Source: Pelagibacterales bacterium SAG-MED15 (GTDB taxonomy: Bacteria; Pseudomonadota; Alphaproteobacteria; Pelagibacterales; Pelagibacteraceae). From it: a stretch of 64,000 nucleotides of DNA. Of the stretch, positions 1 through 9,642 are shown piece after piece. The stretch lies in contig JACWDM010000007.1 of NCBI GenBank assembly GCA_014654065.1, forward strand, positions 1 to 64,000, read 5' to 3'. The position numbers were made by a program, and so were the translations under genes. The notes below the pieces were generated by a model, which was not told the DNA's origin, did not search any database, and was given only the letters and a program-made list of their open reading frames with translations. Numbering within the stretch: the stretch's first letter is position 1; every line of letters begins with the position of its first letter.

Positions 1-1142
1 AATTTAATAGTTATTTTACCATCTGTTTTTTCATTTTTGTAAAAATCTAAAAATTTAAATTCAACTGGAGTTTCTTTTAAAGAAAGATCAAGATTAACAT
101 TAGTAATCCCATTATTTTGTTTAATATCATATTCAATAATTTCATTTATATTAGATATATTCAGTTCCCCTTTGCCTGATAAACTTAAATTTTTATCATA
201 TGTCAATTTGAGTTTATTATTTTTTAATTTAATTATATTTTCAATACTTGGCAAAAATTTCTTAAAATTTTTATCGTCGATTTTATATTCTGCATTTTCT
301 AGGTCTATTTCGGAAGCTATTTTGAAGTTTTTTATTTTATATTTTTTACTTAAATTAAATGAGAAATTACTGTTAGAAGTAAAAATTATATTTTTTAAAT
401 TTAAGAAATTCAGATATTTAATTATTAATTCATCTTCAATTTTTGAATTTTTATTAACTAAATTTCCAGTTACAAGAAATTCATTATTTTTCTTATCAAA
501 ATTTATAGCCTCAGATAATATTTCAAAGTTTAAATATTTTAAATTTATTTCTTTTAACTCTGTATTATTTTTTTTATGTTCAAATTTTAAATTTATATTT
601 TCAATTTTTTCTTTATTTAAAAGATTAAGCGATAGATCTTTAATCTCACCTGAAATTTGATAATTTTTTTTTATATTTCCATTTTCATCAAAATTAATTT
701 TTGCATTAATATAGATTTTTCCATTTTTTGAAATCTTATCTAAAATTAATAATTGTGGACTATCTCTTAAGCTCCTTACTAATTTTACTAAATCACTAAA
801 ATTGTTATATTCTGATGTAAAATTTAAATTCCTAATTCCAAAATCTTTATTAAAAAAAGATACAATATTGTAATTTGTAGAGATTTTTTTAAAGTTAATT
901 ATATTTTTATTTTGCTCTATCCATGAATCTTTGGTTACTACATTTATTTTTAAGCTTATTGGTTTTAATAAAAATTTGAGTTCTTTAAATTTTACATTAA
1001 TCTCCGGATAACTTTTTTTTATTTTTTCTGAAATTATTTTATTAAATCTATTTGTTTCAATACCAAATATACTTAAATAAATTAAAATTAAAAAAAACAA
1101 AGATATTATTATTGATAAAAATACAGATATTTTTTTAATCAT
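1..1142 (-). CDS. AsmA-like / DUF3971-type envelope protein, N-terminal part (gene runs off the window)
   Basis: Reading the minus strand from an ATG at 1142 gives an open frame of about 380 codons that continues past the window edge. It starts with one hydrophobic segment (MIKKISVFLSIIISLFFLIL...) followed by a motif close to GIETNRFNKII, then a long polar beta-rich stretch full of Asn, Lys and Ile. A single N-terminal anchor plus a long periplasmic beta domain is typical of AsmA/TamB/DUF3971 proteins, which take part in lipid transport or outer-membrane homeostasis. The family call is inference from architecture. The start lies 1 bp after the prfB stop, so it is probably in the mrcA-prfB transcript. 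The 172-660 plus-strand frame lies antisense inside it and is not a gene. Confidence 0.6.
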   Translation of the reverse strand, partial: MIKKISVFLSIIISLFFLILIYLSIFGIETNRFNKIISEKIKKSYPEINVKFKELKFLLKPISLKINVVTKDSWIEQNKNIINFKKISTNYNIVSFFNKDFGIRNLNFTSEYNNFSDLVKLVRSLRDSPQLLILDKISKNGKIYINAKINFDENGNIKKNYQISGEIKDLSLNLLNKEKIENINLKFEHKKNNTELKEINLKYLNFEILSEAINFDKKNNEFLVTGNLVNKNSKIEDELIIKYLNFLNLKNIIFTSNSNFSFNLSKKYKIKNFKIASEIDLENAEYKIDDKNFKKFLPSIENIIKLKNNKLKLTYDKNLSLSGKGELNISNINEIIEYDIKQNNGITNVNLDLSLKETPVEFKFLDFYKNEKTDGKITIK

Positions 1143-1143
1143 A

Positions 1144-2233
1144 TTACTTAAATAGTGAGGTTTCTAAAAATCTGTCTAAATCGCCATTCAATACTTTATC
1201 TGGATCTGAGCTCTCATAATTAGTTCTATTATCTTTTACTAATCTATAAGGTTGTAAAATATATGATCGTATTTGATGTCCCCAACCTATTTCGGTTTTA
1301 GCACTTTCAAAATTTTCAACTTCTTTTTGTTTTTTTTTAAGTTCATAATCATAAAGTCTTGCTTTTAGCATCCTCATACATGTTTCTTTATTCTTATGTT
1401 GCGATCTCTCATTTTGACATTGAACTACTATTTTAGTTGGAATATGGGTTATTCTAACTGCGCTATCTGTAGTATTTACATGTTGGCCTCCTGCTCCACT
1501 AGATCTATAAGTGTCAATTCTTAAATCTTTATCTTTAATTTCTATATCTATACTATCATCCACTATTGGATAAACCCATACACTTGCAAAACTAGTGTGT
1601 CTTCTTGCTCCGGAATCGAAAGGAGATACTCTCACCAACCTATGAATTCCTGATTCTGATTTCAACCACCCATATAGATACTCTCCTTCAATTTTAAAAA
1701 CTGTAGATTTTATCCCAGCCTCATCACCTTTATGTTCGCTAATTAAATTTACTTTATAATCCTTATTTTGTGCCCATTTAAAGTACATTCGTTTAAGCAT
1801 TTCTGCCCAATCCTGGCTTTCAGTACCTCCAGCTCCAGCATGTATTTCCATATAACAATCCAATATATCCGTCTCATTTGATAGAAAACATTTGATCTCA
1901 TTTTTTTTTGCAATCTCTTTTAAATTTCTCATATTTTTTACTAAATCATTTATCATTAAATTATTATTCTCCTCATCTGCTAATTTAAATAATTCAGATA
2001 AATCCTTAATTTCTATTGCTGTTTTTTTGTGAGTATTAATTAAGTCTTCTAAAAATTTTTTTTTTTTAAATATTTTTTGAGCATTAATTTTATCTTGCCA
2101 AAAATCTGGTTCTAAAACCTTTTGGTTTATTTCATCTAAATTAGATATAACTTTATGCTTTTCAAAGATACTCCTGTATTCTTTGGCATGTTTTTTCTAT
2201 TTCAGTTTTATCAGTTATAAAATCATTGTTCAT
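1144..2233 (-). CDS. prfB: Peptide chain release factor 2 (RF2), made by programmed +1 frameshift
   Basis: RF2 recognises UGA and UAA stops in the ribosome and triggers peptide release. The main frame (1144-1956 and upstream) contains the SPF codon-recognition motif (VSPFDSGARRHTS) and the catalytic GGQ motif (SSGAGGQHVN). The real start is an ATG at 2233: 23 codons ending ...RIQEYL are followed by an in-frame UGA at 2164-2162. Skipping one base there joins EKHKVISNLDEINQ... to the main frame, giving about 362 residues against 365 in E. coli. The internal ATG at 1956 would drop the whole N-terminal domain and is not the start. The start codon overlaps the mrcA stop as TAATG, implying translational coupling. 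Confidence 0.95.
2161..2175 (-). promoter_or_regulatory. RF2 autoregulatory +1 frameshift site
   Basis: On the minus strand the sequence reads CAGGAG TAT CTT TGA A. AGGAG (2175-2171) is a Shine-Dalgarno-like stimulator three bases before the slippery CTT (2167-2165), followed by the in-frame stop TGA (2164-2162). E. coli prfB has AGGGGG TAT CTT TGA C with the same spacing. When RF2 is scarce the ribosome slips by one base on CTT and completes RF2. The base after the stop is A here rather than C. Confidence 0.95.
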
Positions 2234-4572
2234 TAATAGAACCTTAATACATTATTATTTTTTAATCTATTATTTATTTTTGATTTAATTAAATCTTCTT
2301 TATTTATATTTTCTTTTTTAAAAACCTCAATGATTGTTTTTTTGGTTCCAAAGGATGCCTTTTCGCCTGTTTTTGAATCGACAACCATCATAACAACATT
2401 ATTTGCTACCTTGAATGGTCTAGCATCCTTTTTTTTAACAGATTTCTTAATAAAATCTTTAAATATTGGCATTGCCGTTCTTGCTCCTGTTTCTCTTTTT
2501 CCAAGAGATTTAGGATTATCATAACCAACGTATACCCCAACTAATAATTTTGACGTATACCCAATAAACCAAGTATCTGTATTATTATTTGTTGTTCCTG
2601 TTTTACCAGCTAAATCTAAATTTAAATCTCTGAGCCCTTTGCCAGTTCCTCTTTGAATAACTCCCTCTAAAATAGATGTCATTTGATAAGCAGTTTCCTG
2701 AGAAAAAATTTGCTCAAAATTATCAATTATATTTGGATATTGATTGCCTAAATGTGAAATTTCATCACACTTATTACAAACTCTGTTGTCATTATTTAAT
2801 ATTGTATTGCCTTCACTGTCTTGTATTCTGTCAATTAAGATTGGTGTAACAAGCTTTCCGCCATTTATAAATGATGAATAAGCTGAGCTAAGTTGTATTA
2901 ACGTGGTTTCTGCTGATCCGAGTGAAATAGATAAAAGTTCATTTGGATTTTCGTAAATTTTTAACTTTTTTGAAAAATTAATAATTTTATTTAGTCCTAA
3001 ATCCTGTGAAATCCTTACAGTCATTAAATTTCGAGACTTTTCTACACCTGTCCTCAAAGTTGATGGACCATAGAATTTTTTTCCGTAGTTTTGAGGTTTC
3101 CAAAGTTTTAAATCTGTGCCTTGTTCAAGTACTAACGGAGCATCTAGCACTAAAGATGAAGGTGTATAATTGTTTTCAAGAGCTAATGCGTAAATAAAAG
3201 GTTTAAATGCTGATCCTGGTTGTCTTAATGCTTGTGATGCTCTATTAAATTCACTTTGTCTAAAACTGAAACCACCAGTCATTGCAAGCACTCTACCAGT
3301 GTATGGATCCATAACCACTATAGATCCATTAACTTCTGGTATTTGTCTTAAGCTGTAAATTCCTTTTTTAATTTTTTTTACAAAAATTATATCACCTTTT
3401 TTTAATAGCTCGTCTGTTTCTTTTTTTGTCCAACTAATATCTTTATATTCTATGACTCCACTTTCTTCTTTATTAGTTTCAACATTAATTGAGAATTTAT
3501 TAATTTTTTTAACTATGGCCAGGTCCCAACCAAAGGATTTCTCTAATTTGAATTCTTTTAAAACTTTGAACCATTCACTAGTATAATCTACATTTGTTAA
3601 AGCACCTCTCCATCCTTTTCTTTTATCGTAAGCTATTAATCCATTTCTTAACGACTCTGATGCAATATTTTGAAGATTTAAGTCGAGTGGAGTCTTAATA
3701 TTTAACCCATCTTTATAAACTTTATCATATCCAAACTTATTAAGGATATTTTTTCTTACATCTTCTACAAAATATAAAGAATTTTCTAATAAAATTTTTT
3801 TTCTTTTCTTTAGTTTTATTTTCTCCTTTATAAAGGAATTGTATTGAGCTGAATTAATAAAATTATTATCTAAAAGGTTTTTAATAACTAAATCTCTTCT
3901 GAATTTAGCAAGTGCCTTATTTTTATAAGGGTTATATCTGCTTGGAGCTTTTGGTAATGCTGCAAGCAAAGAGGCCTCGACATATGTTAAATCTGTAATT
4001 GGTTTGTCAAAATATTCAAGACTTGCGGCTGCAACTCCATATGTTCCTCCACCTAAATAAATTTGATTTAGATATAATTCTAAAATTCTTTCTTTTGATA
4101 AGGTCCTCTCAATTCGGAAAGCCAAAATTGCCTCTTTGATTTTTCGATTTAAACTTACTTCATTTGTTAATAAAAAATTTTTTGCGACCTGTTGAGTAAT
4201 TGTAGAAGCTCCCTCTAATCTTTTCGAGCTTAATATATTTGATATATTGTTTATTATAGCTCTAAGCACACCTTTTGCATCAACCCCTGGATGAGAAAAA
4301 AAGTTTTTATCCTCAGCAGATAAAAATGCGTTTATTATTTTTTTTGGGATTGAATTGTAAGGTACAAAAATTCTCTTTTCTGTTGAAAAGTCGCTTACTA
4401 ACTCACCATTTCCAGAATACACCTTACTAGATACTGGTGCTTTATAATTTTTTAAAAATTTATAATCTGGGAGTTTATTCGAAAATGCCCATAAAATTGA
4501 TATTGCAATAAATGAAACTATTAAAATACCACTTATTATAAAAATTGATATCTTTTTAAATAAATTACTCAT
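2233..4572 (-). CDS. mrcA: Penicillin-binding protein 1A, bifunctional glycosyltransferase/transpeptidase
   Basis: Class A PBP that polymerises and cross-links peptidoglycan at the inner membrane. The 779 residues contain a cytoplasmic start and one N-terminal membrane segment (about residues 8-30), a GT51 glycosyltransferase domain with the catalytic EDKNFFSHPG motif and EGASTITQQVAKN, then a transpeptidase domain with the active-site SxxK in QPGSAFKPF, an SRN motif (KSRNLM) and KTGTTNN. All catalytic motifs are intact and length is normal. It is the first gene of a minus-strand transcript followed by prfB (TAATG overlap), an arrangement common in alphaproteobacteria, and is divergent from the RNase E/G gene. 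Confidence 0.95.
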   Translation of the reverse strand: MSNLFKKISIFIISGILIVSFIAISILWAFSNKLPDYKFLKNYKAPVSSKVYSGNGELVSDFSTEKRIFVPYNSIPKKIINAFLSAEDKNFFSHPGVDAKGVLRAIINNISNILSSKRLEGASTITQQVAKNFLLTNEVSLNRKIKEAILAFRIERTLSKERILELYLNQIYLGGGTYGVAAASLEYFDKPITDLTYVEASLLAALPKAPSRYNPYKNKALAKFRRDLVIKNLLDNNFINSAQYNSFIKEKIKLKKRKKILLENSLYFVEDVRKNILNKFGYDKVYKDGLNIKTPLDLNLQNIASESLRNGLIAYDKRKGWRGALTNVDYTSEWFKVLKEFKLEKSFGWDLAIVKKINKFSINVETNKEESGVIEYKDISWTKKETDELLKKGDIIFVKKIKKGIYSLRQIPEVNGSIVVMDPYTGRVLAMTGGFSFRQSEFNRASQALRQPGSAFKPFIYALALENNYTPSSLVLDAPLVLEQGTDLKLWKPQNYGKKFYGPSTLRTGVEKSRNLMTVRISQDLGLNKIINFSKKLKIYENPNELLSISLGSAETTLIQLSSAYSSFINGGKLVTPILIDRIQDSEGNTILNNDNRVCNKCDEISHLGNQYPNIIDNFEQIFSQETAYQMTSILEGVIQRGTGKGLRDLNLDLAGKTGTTNNNTDTWFIGYTSKLLVGVYVGYDNPKSLGKRETGARTAMPIFKDFIKKSVKKKDARPFKVANNVVMMVVDSKTGEKASFGTKKTIIEVFKKENINKEDLIKSKINNRLKNNNVLRFY

Positions 4573-4672
4573 TTTAGTTTATTTATTTATCAAATTTGTT
4601 AATGTTAAGGCACAGAATTTTAATAAAATTAAACAAAACATTAATAATGATGCAATTAATAATCAAAATATT

Positions 4673-6445
4673 ATGGAAAAAAATTTATACATTGATGCTT
4701 CGCATCCAAATGAAACTAGAGTTGTACTTAAATCAAATGGTAATATTGAAGACTACGAATACGAAAGTTTAAAAAATACTTTAGTAAAAAATAACGTATA
4801 CCTTGGAAAAGTTAGCAGAGTAGAACCATCACTTCAAGCTGCATTTATTGACTTTGGCAGAGAAAGACACGGATTTTTGTCTTTTAATGATATTCAATCT
4901 GATTATTATCAAATTCCTCAAAGTGACCTAGAAAAAATTAAAGAAGAAGAAGAAAAAGCTAGAGAGGAATTAATAAAAGAAAGTGAAAAAGAAGAGGAAA
5001 AAGGTATAGATGACAATATTACAGAGTTAAACGATCCAGTAGAAAAAAATGTAAATGAAGGTCTAGTTAATCAAAAAATTTTACCAAAAAAATACCCTAT
5101 CAAAAGATATAAAATCCAAGAAGTAATTAAACCTAATCAAGTAATTTTAGTCCAAGTTTTAAAAGATGAAAGAGGTCTGAAAGGTGCAGCGCTAAGTACT
5201 TTTATATCTATAGCTGGGAAATATATCGTATTAATGCCAAACACTCCTAAAGGTGGAGGAATTTCAAGGAAGATATTCAATCCAGCAGACAGAAAAAAAA
5301 TTAGAAATATTCTTAACCAAATAACAATACCAAAGGAAATGGGAATTATTGTTAGAACCGCTGGAGCAAATAAAACAAAAAATGAAATTGAAAATGACTT
5401 AGAAAATTTAATTAAAATCTGGGAATCAATTAAAGAAAATGCAATGAATTCTATTGCGCCTGCCTTAATCCATAAAGAAAGTGAAATCATCAAAAGAACT
5501 CTTAGAGATATGTACGATGAAACAACTCAAAATATTATAATTGAAGGCAATGATGGTTATCAAAAAGCTAAAAATTTTATGAAACTAATTATGCCTTCTC
5601 ATGTAAAGAAAATTAAAAAATATAGGGATAAAATTCCTTTATTTATTAAAGAGAAAATTGAAATTAAGTTAAATGAAATATTTGAAACACAGGTAAAGCT
5701 TAATTCTGGTGGGTATCTTGAAATAAATCCAACTGAAGCTCTTGTTTCCATTGATATTAACTCAGGTAAGTCAATAAAACAAAAAAATGTAGAAAGCACA
5801 GCTCTTGATACAAATTTGGAAGCAGCGGAGGAAATTGCAAGACAAATAAAAATAAGAGATTTATCCGGTTTAGTTATTATTGATTTCATAGACATGATGA
5901 ATTTCAATAACCGGAGACTTGTTGAGCGTAAATTAAAAGAAAAATGTAGAAATGATAGAGCAAGAATCCAAATAGGCAGAATAAGCTCTTTTGGTTTATT
6001 AGAGATGTCGAGACAAAGACTCAGAGAAAGTTCTGTTAAATGGAAAATATCATTAACCAATGAAACCTTTGCTTTAAAAATTATCAAGCTTTTAGAGGTT
6101 CAAATCATTGAAGCAAAAGCAAAAATCATCGATTTGAAACTATGTGAACAGATTTGTGATTTTATTGAAAAAAATTTAAAGGATAATTTAAAATTTGTTG
6201 AAAAAAAATTTAAAGTTAAGATAAATCTTTTACCTGACAATCAGCTTATTATCCCTGATTATAAGATTGAACTAAAAAATAAAAGCAAAAAGATTATAAA
6301 TTCAATTGAAAATTTATCAAAACTAGAATTTACGAGTAAAATAAATGAAGATGGTAAAATAATTCAAAATAATACAAAAAACCAAAATAAGTTCAAAAGA
6401 AAAAAATTTTATAAAAAAAAATATTTTAAAAAAAAAACTAAATAA
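4673..6445 (+). CDS. rne: Ribonuclease E/G family endoribonuclease lacking the zinc-link
   Basis: Endoribonuclease for mRNA decay and rRNA/tRNA processing. It has an N-terminal S1 RNA-binding domain ([20 protein letters not shown]) interrupted by a very acidic insert (about residues 85-140, rich in EEEEK), then the DNase I-like catalytic core with both metal-binding Asp motifs, VSIDINSGK (Asp361) and [11 protein letters not shown], and [12 protein letters not shown]. The CPxCxG zinc-link that normally follows EMSRQRL is missing: [10 protein letters not shown] runs straight into the small domain. The 590 residues end in a Lys-rich tail, with no long degradosome scaffold as in E. coli RNase E. 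RNase G is an alternative name; the S1 insert is more RNase E-like of alphaproteobacteria. Confidence 0.9.
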   Translation: MEKNLYIDASHPNETRVVLKSNGNIEDYEYESLKNTLVKNNVYLGKVSRVEPSLQAAFIDFGRERHGFLSFNDIQSDYYQIPQSDLEKIKEEEEKAREELIKESEKEEEKGIDDNITELNDPVEKNVNEGLVNQKILPKKYPIKRYKIQEVIKPNQVILVQVLKDERGLKGAALSTFISIAGKYIVLMPNTPKGGGISRKIFNPADRKKIRNILNQITIPKEMGIIVRTAGANKTKNEIENDLENLIKIWESIKENAMNSIAPALIHKESEIIKRTLRDMYDETTQNIIIEGNDGYQKAKNFMKLIMPSHVKKIKKYRDKIPLFIKEKIEIKLNEIFETQVKLNSGGYLEINPTEALVSIDINSGKSIKQKNVESTALDTNLEAAEEIARQIKIRDLSGLVIIDFIDMMNFNNRRLVERKLKEKCRNDRARIQIGRISSFGLLEMSRQRLRESSVKWKISLTNETFALKIIKLLEVQIIEAKAKIIDLKLCEQICDFIEKNLKDNLKFVEKKFKVKINLLPDNQLIIPDYKIELKNKSKKIINSIENLSKLEFTSKINEDGKIIQNNTKNQNKFKRKKFYKKKYFKKKTK

Positions 6446-7208
6446 TACCTTTGCTAGGACTTGATGCCTTTCCAAAAAAAGTTTTTTTTATCCTGCCGGA
6501 TAAATAAGATTTTCTTCCAGCAATAACAGAATACTTCATTGCTTCGGCCATTTGAATAGGATTCTGAGCCATGGCAATCGCTGTATTTACTAAAACTCCA
6601 TCACACCCAAGTTCCATAGCAATTGTTGCATCAGATGCTTGTCCTAAACCTGCATCGATTATCAGGGGTAGTTTCGTTTTTGATCTTATAATTTGAATAT
6701 TAATTTTGTTAAGTATACCTAAACCTGATCCAATTGGAGCAGCTAAAGGCATAATTGCAACAGCTCCTACATTCTCCAATCTTTTTGCCATCAAAGGATC
6801 ATCTGAACAGTATACCATAACCTTAAAACCTTCTTTGCTTAAAACCTCCGTTGATTTTAATGTCTCTAACATATCTGGAAACAAAGTTTTTTTATCCCCT
6901 AGAACTTCTAATTTTACTAATTTCCAACCACCTATTTCCCTTGCAAGCCTTAATGTTCTCAATGCTTCAGATGAGGTGAAGCATCCAGCTGTGTTTGGTA
7001 GATACGTAACTTTTTTTGGGTCAATGTAGTCCATAAGCAATGGCTTATTTTTGTTAAAAATATTTACTCTTCTCACAGCAACTGTCACTATTTCTGCTCC
7101 AGATATCTTTATAGCCTTGGCACATTCCTGAAAATTTTTATATTTTCCTGTTCCTACAATCAATCTTGATTTAAATTTTTTACCAGAAATTTTTAAATAA
7201 TCACTCAT
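6438..7208 (-). CDS. thiG: Thiazole synthase ThiG
   Basis: Builds the thiazole ring of thiamine from deoxyxylulose 5-phosphate, dehydroglycine and the ThiS thiocarboxylate. The TIM-barrel signature is clear: [13 protein letters not shown] at the N-terminus, [30 protein letters not shown], and the phosphate-binding end [17 protein letters not shown] followed by [11 protein letters not shown] chose the ATG at 7208 (MSDYLKISG), 1 bp after the thiS stop, over an upstream in-frame start at 7223 that would overlap thiS. Its 3' end overlaps the end of the convergent RNase E/G gene by 8 nt. Together with thiS it forms a two-gene thiazole unit. Confidence 0.95.
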   Translation of the reverse strand: MSDYLKISGKKFKSRLIVGTGKYKNFQECAKAIKISGAEIVTVAVRRVNIFNKNKPLLMDYIDPKKVTYLPNTAGCFTSSEALRTLRLAREIGGWKLVKLEVLGDKKTLFPDMLETLKSTEVLSKEGFKVMVYCSDDPLMAKRLENVGAVAIMPLAAPIGSGLGILNKINIQIIRSKTKLPLIIDAGLGQASDATIAMELGCDGVLVNTAIAMAQNPIQMAEAMKYSVIAGRKSYLSGRIKKTFFGKASSPSKGII

Positions 7209-7209
7209 T

Positions 7210-7428
7210 TTATCCACCACCAATGAAGTGAACTATTTCAATCTTATCACCATTTTTAATTTTTATCTTATCAACTTTTTTTTTATCAATAATATTTTCA
7301 TTCATCTCAATAGCTACCTTGTTTAAAGCAATATTGTTAACGCTTAAAAGATGTTTTAAAGTCATTTTAGCATTAATTGACCTTTTTTTTCCATTAATCT
7401 TTATTTTTACTTTGTTTATTTTTTTCAT
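7210..7428 (-). CDS. thiS: Sulfur carrier protein ThiS
   Basis: A 72-residue ubiquitin-fold sulfur carrier whose C-terminal Gly is adenylated and thiocarboxylated, then donates sulfur to ThiG. The C-terminus reads [10 protein letters not shown], giving the required Gly-Gly tail with one further Gly, and the body shows the beta-grasp pattern ([11 protein letters not shown]... [11 protein letters not shown]... [11 protein letters not shown]). It lies 1 bp upstream of thiG. It is divergent from aroQ with only 17 bp between the starts, so promoters must overlap the neighbouring genes. No TPP-riboswitch-sized leader exists here. Confidence 0.93.
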   Translation of the reverse strand: MKKINKVKIKINGKKRSINAKMTLKHLLSVNNIALNKVAIEMNENIIDKKKVDKIKIKNGDKIEIVHFIGGG

Positions 7429-7445
7429 ATTATATAAATATTTTT

Positions 7446-7892
7446 ATGACAAAAAGAATTTTAATTATCAATGGTCCAAATCTTAATCTATTAGGTGAAA
7501 GAGAACAATCACATTATGGAGCTGCGTCTTTTGAGGATTTAAAAAATGAATGTTTAAAAAAATCAAAAGAACTTAAGATAGAATTAAATATTCTACAGTC
7601 AAATATAGAAGGTGAGATTGTTAGCCATATTCAAGATGCTAGAAAAAAATACGATGGGCTAATAATAAATGCTGCTGGCTTTACTCATACATCTGTTGCT
7701 ATTAGAGATGCGCTTGATATATTTAAAAAACCATCAATAGAACTACATATCTCAAATATTTATAAAAGAGAGGAATTTAGACATAAATCATTGATTAGCG
7801 GAGTGGTTAGTGGTGGAATTTTTGGATTAGGTACTGAGGGATATATTTTGGCCATAATTGCAATAGATAAAATTTTAAAAAATGAAAATTGA
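7446..7892 (+). CDS. aroQ: Type II 3-dehydroquinate dehydratase
   Basis: Third step of the shikimate pathway: reversible dehydration of 3-dehydroquinate to 3-dehydroshikimate. The 148-residue protein has the family signature NGPNLNLLGEREQSHYG containing the loop Arg and catalytic Tyr, the substrate-binding NAAGFTHTSVAIRDAL with its catalytic His, and ELHISNIYKREEFRHKS. Length is typical of the dodecameric type II enzyme. The last 11 bases overlap accB, so aroQ-accB-accC reads as one operon, an order common in alphaproteobacteria. Confidence 0.96.
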   Translation: MTKRILIINGPNLNLLGEREQSHYGAASFEDLKNECLKKSKELKIELNILQSNIEGEIVSHIQDARKKYDGLIINAAGFTHTSVAIRDALDIFKKPSIELHISNIYKREEFRHKSLISGVVSGGIFGLGTEGYILAIIAIDKILKNEN

Positions 7893-8304
7893 TAAAAAAC
7901 TTATAAAAGAATTAACGAACTATCTTGATGAATTCAATTTAACTGAATTAGAGTATGCAAATAATGAAATTAAAATCAAAGTCTCAAAAGCATCTAAAGC
8001 AAAACATCAAACACAGAACTTACAAGCAAATGAAATTTATAAAGAAAGTATTGAAACCAATATAAAATCTGGAAAAGAGATAAAGTCACCTATTATTGGA
8101 ACGGCTTATTTAGCTCCAGAACCAGGCGGGAAAAAATTTACAGAGGTTGGAAAAAAAATTAAAAAAGGTGATACAGTTATGATAGTTGAGGCTATGAAAA
8201 CAATGAATCATGTTCCTTCTCCCTTTGATGGAATTATAAAACAGATTTGTGTTGAGGATGGCTCCCCTGTAGAATTTGATCAAGTTATTGCAAAAGTTAA
8301 TTAG
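7882..8304 (+). CDS. accB: Biotin carboxyl carrier protein of acetyl-CoA carboxylase
   Basis: Carries CO2 on biotin between biotin carboxylase and carboxyltransferase in the first committed step of fatty-acid synthesis. The 140 residues contain an N-terminal helical region (KLIKELTNYLDEFNLTELEY), a Lys/Ser linker and a C-terminal biotinyl domain starting KSPIIGTAYLAPEPGGKKF with the biotinylation site in VEAMKTMN (the Lys after EAM). The start overlaps the aroQ end by 11 nt and the stop is directly followed by the accC start. Confidence 0.96.
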   Translation: MKIDKKLIKELTNYLDEFNLTELEYANNEIKIKVSKASKAKHQTQNLQANEIYKESIETNIKSGKEIKSPIIGTAYLAPEPGGKKFTEVGKKIKKGDTVMIVEAMKTMNHVPSPFDGIIKQICVEDGSPVEFDQVIAKVN

Positions 8305-9642
8305 ATGTTCAAAAAAATCTTGATAGCTAACAGAGGTGAGATAGCTGTTCGAATAATTCGAGCATGTAAAGAATGGGGTATTTCTACAGTAGCAATTCAT
8401 TCAGATGTTGATAGAGAAAGTATGCATGTTAGATTGGCTGATGAAAGTATATGCATAGGTTCACATCAACCAATAAATAGCTATTTAAATATACCAGCTA
8501 TTATGTCAGCTATAGAACTAACAAATTCAGAGGCAGTACATCCAGGATATGGTTTTTTATCTGAAAATTCAAATTTTGCTAAAATATTAGAAGATAATAA
8601 AATCAAATTTATAGGACCGTCATCAAAACTAATAAAAATGATGGGAGATAAAATTCAAGCTAAAAAAATAGCTAAAGAGTATGGACTTCCGGTTATTGAA
8701 GGTTCAGATGGTGGTGTTTCAAATTTTGACTCAGCAAAAGAAATTTGTAAAAAAATTGGTTTTCCTGTTTTAATTAAAGCTGCTGGCGGTGGTGGCGGTA
8801 AAGGAATGAAAGTTGTTTTTGAGGAAAAAAATTTTAAAGAATTATTTTTAACTGCAAAACAAGAGGCTAAAAAATACTTTGGTAATGATGAGGTGTATAT
8901 TGAAAAGTTTTTCCAAAATCCGAGACATATAGAGGTTCAGGTTTTATCAGGCAAAAATAGAACTGTTCACCTACATGAAAGGGACTGTTCTGTTCAAAGA
9001 AGACATCAAAAATTAATAGAGGAAACTCCAAGTCCAGTATTAAATGATCAATTAAGAAAAGATCTTTTTGCTAAAACTGTAAATATGGTTGAAAAAATTG
9101 GATATGAAGGTGCTGGAACAGTTGAATTTATATATGAAAATGAAAAATTTTATTTTTTAGAAATGAATACAAGAGTCCAGGTTGAACATCCGGTCACAGA
9201 AATGGTTACAGGGATTGATATTATCAAGGAGCAAATTTGGATAGCTTTTTCAGGTGAAACAGCTCTTACACAAAATGACATCAATCCTAGAGGTCATTCA
9301 ATCGAATGTAGAATAAATGCTGAAGATGCAAGTAAAAATTTTCAACCTTCCCCAGGTACAATAACAATGTGTCATCAACCCTCTGGTTTTAGGACTAGAG
9401 TTGATGGGGCTATATATCAAGGTTATAAAGTTACACCTTACTATGATAGCATGATATGTAAACTTATTTGTCATGGAAGAAATAGACAAGAGGCCATTCA
9501 AAGAATTTTAAGATCATTAGATGAGTTTGTGATTGAGGGAATTACGACTACCATTGATTTACATAAAAAATTACTCAACCATAAGAAATTTATTGAATCA
9601 GATTTTAATGTTTCTTGGCTAGATAGAGATAAAATAATTTAA
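8305..9642 (+). CDS. accC: Biotin carboxylase subunit of acetyl-CoA carboxylase
   Basis: ATP-grasp enzyme that carboxylates the biotin on AccB. The 445-residue length is normal. Visible motifs are the N-terminal KILIANRGEIAVRIIRA, the Gly-rich ATP loop IKAAGGGGGKGMKVV, HLHERDCSVQRRHQKLIEE, EMNTRVQVEHPVTE (metal and bicarbonate site) and the C-terminal RINAEDASKNFQPSPG. The start is immediately after the accB stop. The 3' end overlaps the convergent DUF2155 gene by 4 nt. Confidence 0.97.
   Translation: MFKKILIANRGEIAVRIIRACKEWGISTVAIHSDVDRESMHVRLADESICIGSHQPINSYLNIPAIMSAIELTNSEAVHPGYGFLSENSNFAKILEDNKIKFIGPSSKLIKMMGDKIQAKKIAKEYGLPVIEGSDGGVSNFDSAKEICKKIGFPVLIKAAGGGGGKGMKVVFEEKNFKELFLTAKQEAKKYFGNDEVYIEKFFQNPRHIEVQVLSGKNRTVHLHERDCSVQRRHQKLIEETPSPVLNDQLRKDLFAKTVNMVEKIGYEGAGTVEFIYENEKFYFLEMNTRVQVEHPVTEMVTGIDIIKEQIWIAFSGETALTQNDINPRGHSIECRINAEDASKNFQPSPGTITMCHQPSGFRTRVDGAIYQGYKVTPYYDSMICKLICHGRNRQEAIQRILRSLDEFVIEGITTTIDLHKKLLNHKKFIESDFNVSWLDRDKII

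Noticed and set aside
172..660. A 162-residue plus-strand frame rich in Phe, Leu and Ser.
   Set aside because: It is antisense to the AsmA-like gene read from 1142, which has a proper membrane anchor and family-like motifs; the Phe/Leu/Ser bias is what a Lys/Asn-rich gene gives on the opposite strand.
1144..1956. prfB as a truncated or frameshifted pseudogene.
   Set aside because: The apparent break is the classic RF2 recoding site with correct Shine-Dalgarno-like stimulator and CTT TGA; joined frames give a normal-length RF2.
5599..6087. A 162-residue minus-strand frame inside the RNase E/G gene (also 5137-5493).
   Set aside because: Antisense to conserved catalytic-domain coding sequence; no family resemblance and a typical shadow composition.
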